This document shows positions 7,158-11,108 of a stretch of 11,108 nt of DNA, piece after piece. The stretch is taken from assembly GCA_015520425.1 (NCBI GenBank), contig WAQC01000104.1, positions 1 to 11,108 on the forward strand, in the 5' to 3' direction. Under the pieces are notes generated by a model. It made no database searches. It saw nothing but the letters and a program-made list of their open reading frames with translations, and was not told the origin of the DNA. The position numbers and the translations under genes were made by a program. The DNA is from Candidatus Pelearchaeum sp. (GTDB lineage Archaea; Thermoproteota; Nitrososphaeria_A; Caldarchaeales; Caldarchaeaceae). How positions within the stretch are numbered: position 1 is the stretch's first letter; every line of letters begins with the position of its first letter.

Positions 7158-7553
7158 ATGACCCTGGTAATCAAGAAGCTTGACCCGCAGAAGGTCAGGA
7201 TGTTTAAGGCCGAGGCTGTGAGGAGGGGGTTGCCTCTTCACCAGGCCCTTGAAGAGGCGATAACCCTCTGGCTTAACACCAGCCATGCCGTGGTGGAGTC
7301 TGATTTTGACGCCAATAATAGAGTTTATGAGGCTGTTAAGGAGGAGCTGCGGAAAAACCACATGGGCGAGTTCGCCATCATAGCTGAAGGAAAACTTATC
7401 GGTGTTTTCAAGGATGGGCAGAAAGCACGCGAAGCTCTACGCAGTTTAGGCAGCCATGTGAAGCACGCTATACTAACTCAGGTTGGCGTTGATGAGGAGC
7501 GTGCAGGTGAATTGGAGTGGTGGGGCGGCTCTATAGAGCGTCAAGATGCATAG
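7158..7553 (+). CDS. Ribbon-helix-helix protein with DUF5678-like C-terminal domain
   Basis: A 131-residue protein in two parts. Residues 2-40 fit a ribbon-helix-helix (CopG/Arc-like) DNA-binding or antitoxin domain: strand TLVIKKL, then helices DPQKVRMFKAEAVRRGL and LHQALEEAITLWL. Residues about 53-110 (VYEAVKEELRKN, then GEFAIIAEGKLIGVFKDGQKAREAL) resemble the small archaeal domain DUF5678, whose role is unknown; this match is from memory of the pattern. The ATG is supported by GAGGT 7 bases upstream. The protease gene starts inside its last 37 bases, so the two products are probably made together. Likely roles are an operon autoregulator, or a partner or inhibitor of the protease. An ordinary RHH regulator with a sensor domain remains possible. 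Confidence 0.8.
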   Translation: MTLVIKKLDPQKVRMFKAEAVRRGLPLHQALEEAITLWLNTSHAVVESDFDANNRVYEAVKEELRKNHMGEFAIIAEGKLIGVFKDGQKAREALRSLGSHVKHAILTQVGVDEERAGELEWWGGSIERQDA

Positions 7554-7942
7554 AACATCTAACTACCAGTAGGAAGAATCCTGCTCCAACACTTGAAATA
7601 ACACTCTACAATATGCTGGGTGAGAAGATAGTTGAAAACATGAAGATTCCCATAGATACGGGCTATGAGGGGCCTATAATGCTTACGTCAGAGCTTTACG
7701 AGACTTTTATGAAGGCCGAGCTTCCTAGAACACTTTGGAGAACTTACAAAACCCTCTCAGGAACAATAGTAATGCGTACAGCTAGGGCAGTAGTGAAGAT
7801 AGCTGACATGGAGCTGGAAACATTCGTGGAGACGCCATTCTTTGGAAGCGGCAAGCTCTTAATGGGACGTGAAATAATCAACAAACTAACTATTATAATT
7901 GATGGAAAGAAGCAAGAGACCTGTATAGCTGAGATGGGGTAG
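7517..7942 (+). CDS. Retropepsin-like (clan AA) aspartic protease
   Basis: A 141-residue protein with one catalytic motif, Asp47-Thr48-Gly49 in IPIDTGYEGPIML, followed by the family's second half: ADMELETFVETP and the LLMGREIINKLTIIID segment (114-128), which matches the L(L/M)G-(R/x)-(E/D) block after the flap in single-lobed clan AA proteases. Such enzymes work as homodimers with one Asp from each subunit. No signal peptide or membrane helix is seen, so it should act in the cytoplasm. The start is GTG at 7517 (or 7520), since no other start codon precedes the first conserved strand; GGTGA at 7506-7510 may serve as ribosome site. It overlaps the RHH/DUF5678 gene by 37 bases in another frame. 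The target protein is unknown. Confidence 0.82.
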   Translation: MVGRLYRASRCIEHLTTSRKNPAPTLEITLYNMLGEKIVENMKIPIDTGYEGPIMLTSELYETFMKAELPRTLWRTYKTLSGTIVMRTARAVVKIADMELETFVETPFFGSGKLLMGREIINKLTIIIDGKKQETCIAEMG

Positions 7943-8012
7943 ATTAGGTGGTTTGCCCCTAGACAGGGGAGCCATTCCCTTACTCGTCTCTTCTTTATTT
8001 TGTAACGTAGCC

Positions 8013-8045
8013 TATATAACGTGGGTTGTATTACAGGGGGTAGGC
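8013..8045 (+). promoter_or_regulatory. Promoter of the E1-rhodanese gene
   Basis: TATATAA at 8013-8019 has its centre about 30 bases before the TTG at 8046, as expected for a leaderless or near-leaderless start. GGGGGT at 8036-8041 lies 4 bases before the same TTG. This placement argues that an upstream in-frame TTG at 7953 is not the start. Confidence 0.6.
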
Positions 8046-9230
8046 TTGACGACGCTTGAGGAGCCAAGGCGGAGAGTAGCGCCTGACGAGGTGGCGCTCA
8101 GCTACGCGGAGATTAAGAGGTATGGGCGGCATCTGATAATTCCAGAGGTTGGTCTGGCTGGGCAGAAACGCCTTAAGGCCAGTAGCGTCCTTGTTGTGGG
8201 GACAGGCGGCCTAGGCTCGCCCCTCTCGCTCTACCTAGCAGCGGCGGGGGTGGGCAGGATAGGGCTAGTGGATTACGACGTGGTGGACGACAGCAACCTA
8301 CAGCGACAGGTGCTATACACCACCAAAGACCTGGGAAAGTCAAAGCCCTGGACGGCGAAAGAGCGGCTAGAAGCCCTAAACCCGCATATAGAGGTGGAGG
8401 TATACGAGACACGCCTAACATCTGACAACGCCCTAGAGATAATGAAGGACTATGACGTTATCGTTGATGGTACTGATAACTTCCCAACCCGCTACCTGGT
8501 GAATGATGCTTGCGCGTTGCTGGGTAAGCCCAACGTCTATGGGAGTATCTTCCGCTTTGACGGGCAGGTCTCGGTCTTCTACGCCAAGAAGGGGCCGTGC
8601 TACCGTTGCCTCTACCCAGAGCCTCCTCCGCCAGGGCTTGTTCCGAGCTGCGCCGAGGGTGGGGTGCTGGGTGTTCTCCCAGGAATCATAGGCGCTCTCC
8701 AGGCGAATGAGACGCTGAAGCTGCTCCTGGGGATAGGCGAGCCGCTGATTGGGCGGCTGCTCCTCTTTGACGCCCTCAGGATGAGCTTCAGGGAGCTGAG
8801 GATTAGGAAAGACCCCAACTGCCCGCTCTGCGGCGAGAACCCGCGCATAAAGGAGCTGATAGACTACGAGGAGTTCTGCGGCGTGAGGCCAGCGCAGCAG
8901 CCCCATGACGCTGAGTATAGCATAACTCCAGAGGAGCTGAAGGAGAAGCTTGAGAGGGGGGAGAGGGTAATCCTGCTAGATGTGCGCGAGCCTGTGGAGT
9001 ATGAGATATGCAGGCTGGAGGGCTCTGTCCTAGTCCCGCTGGGCAAGCTGCCTGAGTACGTGAATAGGCTGAGCCAGACCGAGGAGATAGTAGCCTACTG
9101 CCACACAGGGGCTAGGAGCGCGATGGCCGTGAAGCTCCTCCGCGACCTCGGCTTCAGGAGGGTCAAGAACCTGGTCGGCGGCATAGACGCGTGGGCGGCC
9201 AAAATAGACCCCAGCATGCCCAGATACTAG
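8046..9230 (+). CDS. MoeB/ThiF/Uba4-type E1-like enzyme fused to rhodanese
   Basis: By family, it adenylates the C-terminal glycine of a ubiquitin-fold sulfur carrier (MoaD, ThiS or SAMP type) and then delivers sulfur as a thiocarboxylate, serving molybdopterin/tungstopterin synthesis and tRNA thiolation. Numbering from TTG 8046 (394 residues): the ATP loop GTGGLGS is at 52-58, DGTDNFPTR at 141-149, zinc pairs Cys185/Cys188 (CYRC) and Cys259/Cys262 (CPLC), and the conserved Cys202 in PSCAEGGVLG. A rhodanese domain follows at about 291-389 with catalytic Cys352 in CHTGARS, so both activities look intact, as in Uba4/MOCS3. The frame is open upstream to a TTG at 7953, but those 31 codons cover the promoter and are not conserved in character. 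The AOR gene in this window needs a cofactor of this pathway. Confidence 0.92.
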   Translation: MTTLEEPRRRVAPDEVALSYAEIKRYGRHLIIPEVGLAGQKRLKASSVLVVGTGGLGSPLSLYLAAAGVGRIGLVDYDVVDDSNLQRQVLYTTKDLGKSKPWTAKERLEALNPHIEVEVYETRLTSDNALEIMKDYDVIVDGTDNFPTRYLVNDACALLGKPNVYGSIFRFDGQVSVFYAKKGPCYRCLYPEPPPPGLVPSCAEGGVLGVLPGIIGALQANETLKLLLGIGEPLIGRLLLFDALRMSFRELRIRKDPNCPLCGENPRIKELIDYEEFCGVRPAQQPHDAEYSITPEELKEKLERGERVILLDVREPVEYEICRLEGSVLVPLGKLPEYVNRLSQTEEIVAYCHTGARSAMAVKLLRDLGFRRVKNLVGGIDAWAAKIDPSMPRY

Positions 9231-9239
9231 CCAGAACCC

Positions 9240-9290
9240 CCCAATATTAGAGAAATATTTTGTTGAGGATTATGGTGCAAAATAAAGGCT
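9240..9290. terminator. AT-rich convergent intergenic stretch, likely T-tract terminators
   Basis: The 100-base gap between convergent genes has ATATTTTGTTG on the plus strand (about 9255-9265), just after the E1-rhodanese gene, and CTTTATTTTG on the minus strand (9278-9287), after the envelope gene. T-rich tracts without stems are the usual archaeal termination signal. Two AATATT copies (9243-9248, 9254-9259) make a weak inverted repeat. Confidence 0.4.
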
Positions 9291-9330
9291 AAGCTGGGTA
9301 TTGACTAGCCTGCTGGCGCTCCCCCGTTCT

Positions 9331-10737
9331 CTAGTTGGGCTTCTCGCCTCCCTCTCCTTCATGCTGCTGAAGGTCTTCGGGCGCTGGCTTGACTATCACC
9401 TCGTTATTCTTCAGCTCTACTATCACCATATCGCCTTCTTTCAAGCCCAGCATGCTGGCGAACTCGCTGGGTATCGTTACCCGCCTCCCTGAGAGCATTC
9501 TTTGTAGGCGTTTATGCGAGTTTAGGCGCTGGCCTTCTTCATGCGGGTGTTGGGGTGTTTCTGTCTGCGCAGCCTGCTGGGGCTGTGGAGGAGGTGGGGG
9601 CGGTGGTAGCGTCGCCTGGCTTGGCTGAGCCGCCTGCTGCGTTGCACGCCTCTCGCGCCGCCTCTTCAGCAGGTAGGTCGCCGACGTGAACGCGGCAAGC
9701 CCTATCAACCCAGCCGCCTGGCCGTAGGCTATATTCTTAGTAAGGACGTTCTCCTGGCTGAGCGAGTTATAGCTGAGCAGGAGCGACTCATACGCCTTCT
9801 TGGACTCGTCCAGCTGGTTCTTGAGCTGGCCAATCTCCCTAAGGGAGTCCTCATGCCTCTTGCTTAGGTTAGTATAGACCTCGCGGAGCTGCTGGTAGGA
9901 TGCTTGTAGGCTGTTATACTCGTCTGTGAGCTGCCTATAGTCCGCGAGCAGCTGCTCATAGTTCTGGGCTAGGGCGCTGTTCCTCTGGCGGAGGCCGTCG
10001 TACCTCTCTTGGAGCTGACGTAGGTCTTCCAACACCTGCTTATACTGGGCGTCCAGCTGGCTATACTCTTCTGTGAGCGCGTCGTAGCTGGCTTTCAGGC
10101 TGTTATACTCGCTCTCGCTCGCGGCCAAGTCGCCCCTGAGCCTGTCAATCTCGGCGTTGGCCGCGTCTAGCTGGGACTTGAGCGCGTTAATCCTAGCATT
10201 TAGCGCGTCAATCTCAGCCCTTAGGGAGTTTATCGTGGCTTCAAGCTGGTCTATCAACCTATTAGCGCTGTTCAGCTCGCTCACAACCTCGTCGTAAGTC
10301 TTCTCACGCGCAACAGCCAAGAACCACGTGTAGGTGAGCGGCTTAGCAACGGTGTCGCGTGTATAGTTGGCGAAGAGCTCGGCGGAGACGCTGGGGTCAA
10401 CGCGCACAACGCTAGGGACGCAGAGTGTGTAGCTCTTCTGAACAAACCAGCCAGCCATTACGTTGATGTCAGACGCTAGCGTGTCGTCCAGCAGCGTTTG
10501 GGTGTATGAGTCTGCCTGATACTTCACGACTAGCCGTATCTTGTCTATGTAGATGTCTCCCAGCGCCGTTGCGTCAAATATGAGCTGGAAGCAGGCGCCT
10601 ATCTTTACCTCAGGCGGGTATGTGAGCGTGAATTTTATGCTCGCGTCATCCACCACTAGGGAGAATGCTTGCGCAGCGGCGTTTGGGAGGAGCGCTAGGG
10701 CTAGCAGCGCCAGCATTACCGCTGCCTTCTTCATCAT
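9331..10737 (-). CDS. Membrane-spanning envelope protein: ectodomain, long coiled coil, cytoplasmic AbrB-type domain
   Basis: I do not recognise a named family, but the architecture of the 468 residues is clear. Residues 1-23 are a signal peptide (MMKK, then a Leu/Ala stretch and AAAQA). Residues about 25-145 form a small extracellular, probably beta-rich domain with two cysteines (49, 106) that could pair. Residues 155-326 are a coiled coil in one unbroken heptad register, first Ile/Leu-rich and then Tyr-rich. Residues about 336-357 are a membrane helix followed by KRRRERR, which places the C-terminus inside by the positive-inside rule. A Gln/Pro linker (367-400, with seven prolines at 378-384) leads to an AbrB/SpoVT/MazE-like domain at 415-452 (RRVTIPSEFASMLGLKEGD). 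The outer part resembles archaeal S-layer stalk proteins in layout. The inner domain suggests DNA or protein binding. Two tandem ATG codons (10737, 10734) follow a TATA-like box. Confidence 0.85.
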   Translation of the reverse strand: MMKKAAVMLALLALALLPNAAAQAFSLVVDDASIKFTLTYPPEVKIGACFQLIFDATALGDIYIDKIRLVVKYQADSYTQTLLDDTLASDINVMAGWFVQKSYTLCVPSVVRVDPSVSAELFANYTRDTVAKPLTYTWFLAVAREKTYDEVVSELNSANRLIDQLEATINSLRAEIDALNARINALKSQLDAANAEIDRLRGDLAASESEYNSLKASYDALTEEYSQLDAQYKQVLEDLRQLQERYDGLRQRNSALAQNYEQLLADYRQLTDEYNSLQASYQQLREVYTNLSKRHEDSLREIGQLKNQLDESKKAYESLLLSYNSLSQENVLTKNIAYGQAAGLIGLAAFTSATYLLKRRRERRATQQAAQPSQATLPPPPPPPQPQQAAQTETPQHPHEEGQRLNSHKRLQRMLSGRRVTIPSEFASMLGLKEGDMVIVELKNNEVIVKPAPEDLQQHEGEGGEKPN

Positions 10738-10760
10738 CCCTAGGTAAGACCTGCGTATCG

Positions 10761-10777
10761 CATTTAAGGCTTATAGA
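10761..10777 (-). promoter_or_regulatory. Promoter of the coiled-coil/AbrB gene
   Basis: The minus strand reads CTTAAATG (10761-10768), about 27 bases before the ATG at 10737, fitting a leaderless transcript. An alternative, TCTATAAG (10770-10777), would give a leader of about 10 bases. No canonical Shine-Dalgarno sequence is seen before the start. Confidence 0.5.
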
Positions 10778-10811
10778 CGCGCTTTAACGTAGCGGATGGC
10801 GGTGTTGGAGT

Positions 10812-10886
10812 TGATGACATCACATGACGCTACGCGACATCACGTAAAGCTGCGTGATGCTATAACCCGTTATCCCCGCCCATCAC
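10812..10886. repeat. Cluster of CATCAC/GTGATG motifs, operator-like
   Basis: CATCAC occurs at 10818-10823, 10838-10843 and 10881-10886, and its complement GTGATG at 10854-10859. The first copy sits in the palindrome TGATGACATCA (10812-10822). The 8-mer GACATCAC occurs twice exactly 20 bases apart (10816, 10836), about two helical turns. CATCACG (10838-10844) and CGTGATG (10853-10859) form an inverted repeat with an 8-base spacer. The pattern suggests cooperative protein binding between two divergent genes. Confidence 0.6.
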
Positions 10887-10900
10887 AGCCCAACGGCGGC

Positions 10901-10915
10901 TGGAAAATCTTTCCA
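10901..10915. repeat. 6-3-6 palindrome TGGAAA-ATC-TTTCCA
   Basis: A perfect inverted repeat with a 3-base centre, of the size of a dimeric regulator's operator. It lies 138 bases before the ATG at 11053 and 164 bases before the envelope gene start. It could control either gene. Confidence 0.5.
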
Positions 10916-11052
10916 AACAACACCTCCTCTGCGCAAGTACTCCCGACAAGCATAGCAGGAGCTTACAACGGTATTACATGCCCGCATGGATTTCTTTCGC
11001 TTCATAGCCAGCCGTTTACAGAACTGTATTCCATGGAGGCGGCGGAGCTGCG

Positions 11053-11108
11053 ATGAAAACAATAGCCGAGAGAATCGCCGAACTACGGGCTAATTTGCGG
11101 AAAGACCC
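11053..11108 (+). CDS. Start of an unidentified gene, cut by window edge
   Basis: An ATG at 11053 opens a frame that stays open to the right edge, giving 18 complete codons plus a partial one: MKTIAERIAELRANLRKDP, helix-forming and charged. GGAG at 11044-11047 lies 5 bases upstream, a good ribosome site. An in-frame TAG at 11005 and no earlier start codon make this the first possible start. Too little is visible to assign a family. It is divergent from the envelope gene and may share its control region. Confidence 0.55.
   Translation, partial: MKTIAERIAELRANLRKD

Larger units (their letters stand above)
10738..11052. other. 315-base region without a confident gene, holding promoters and repeats
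   Basis: This divergent gap lies between the envelope gene and the gene starting at 11053. It contains the envelope gene's promoter, a cluster of CATCAC/GTGATG motifs (10812-10886) and a 6-3-6 palindrome (10901-10915). An 86-codon frame (10796-11056) spans most of it, but its codon use and product do not look coding. A TATA-like GCTATAAC at about 10859-10866 could serve the rightward gene with a long leader. No tRNA or C/D-box RNA features could be recognised; D-box-like CTGA is lacking near the TGATGA at 10812. Confidence 0.6.

Noticed and set aside
8433..8906. 157-residue minus-strand frame inside the E1-rhodanese gene
   Set aside because: It is antisense to conserved ATP-binding and zinc-binding motifs, with no independent start signals or recognisable domain.
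10811..10860. C/D-box guide RNA in the CATCAC cluster
   Set aside because: TGATGA at 10812-10817 resembles a C box and GTGATG a C' box, but no CTGA D or D' box lies at suitable distance on either strand.
10838..10886. CRISPR array or tandem repeat array
   Set aside because: The repeated unit is only 6-8 bases and in mixed orientation, with uneven spacing; this fits protein binding sites, not CRISPR repeats.
10919..10926. AGGAGGTG on the minus strand as ribosome site of a hidden gene
   Set aside because: Frames that follow it on the minus strand stop quickly and none continues into the envelope gene; the match is probably chance.
10796..11056. 86-residue frame as a protein-coding gene
   Set aside because: Residue mix is Ser/Thr/Pro/His-rich without a hydrophobic pattern, codons such as CGA, CAT and TCA differ from neighbouring genes, and it runs through operator-like repeats. 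The ATGA overlap alone is too weak; it is kept as a question in the findings.

Overview
The window reads as chromosome of a thermophilic archaeon, most likely a crenarchaeon or a close relative in the Thermoproteota. The evidence is a tRNA(Ile2) agmatinylcytidine synthase (TiaS, an archaea-only enzyme), an AOR-type tungsten/ferredoxin oxidoreductase, a short core-type MetE, a stand-alone Lrp/AsnC ligand-binding domain, TATA-like boxes about 22-30 bases before several starts (leaderless transcripts), and frequent GTG/TTG starts. Base composition looks moderately GC-rich. The genus cannot be fixed from the sequence alone. I found no tRNA, rRNA, CRISPR array or insertion sequence.

Layout. Bases 1-1676 (+) hold an AOR-family oxidoreductase cut by the left edge. 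It meets, tail to tail with a 9-base overlap, a minus-strand tandem-CBS protein (1668-2114). Upstream of that lies a minus-strand pair, OsmC-like protein then core MetE (3893 down to 2196), only 6 bases apart and both sulfur-related by family. A divergent promoter at about 3931-3957 separates this pair from a plus-strand SAM methyltransferase and a LysE/RhtB-type exporter, whose junction carries a perfect hairpin. A stand-alone Lrp/AsnC RAM domain (5501-5728) follows, converging on the minus-strand tiaS (5764-7065). Divergent from tiaS is an overlapping pair: a ribbon-helix-helix/DUF5678-like protein and a retropepsin-like aspartic protease (7158-7942). Next come a MoeB/ThiF E1-like enzyme fused to rhodanese (8046-9230) and, on the minus strand, a large envelope protein (9331-10737). 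Bases 10738-11052 hold no confident gene but contain a dense cluster of CATCAC/GTGATG motifs and a 6-3-6 palindrome. A new plus-strand gene starts at 11053 and runs off the right edge.

How the genes relate. The E1-rhodanese protein could supply sulfur for the pyranopterin cofactor that the AOR enzyme needs, and for tRNA thiolation. TiaS is tRNA decoding housekeeping. The most unusual gene is the envelope protein at 9331-10737: signal peptide, small extracellular domain, an unbroken coiled coil of about 170 residues, one membrane helix, a proline-rich linker and a cytoplasmic AbrB/SpoVT-type domain. Its outer half resembles S-layer stalk proteins in architecture, while its inner end is a DNA-binding-type fold. 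It could be a physical or signalling link between cell surface and chromosome. The second most interesting item is the RHH/DUF5678-protease pair.
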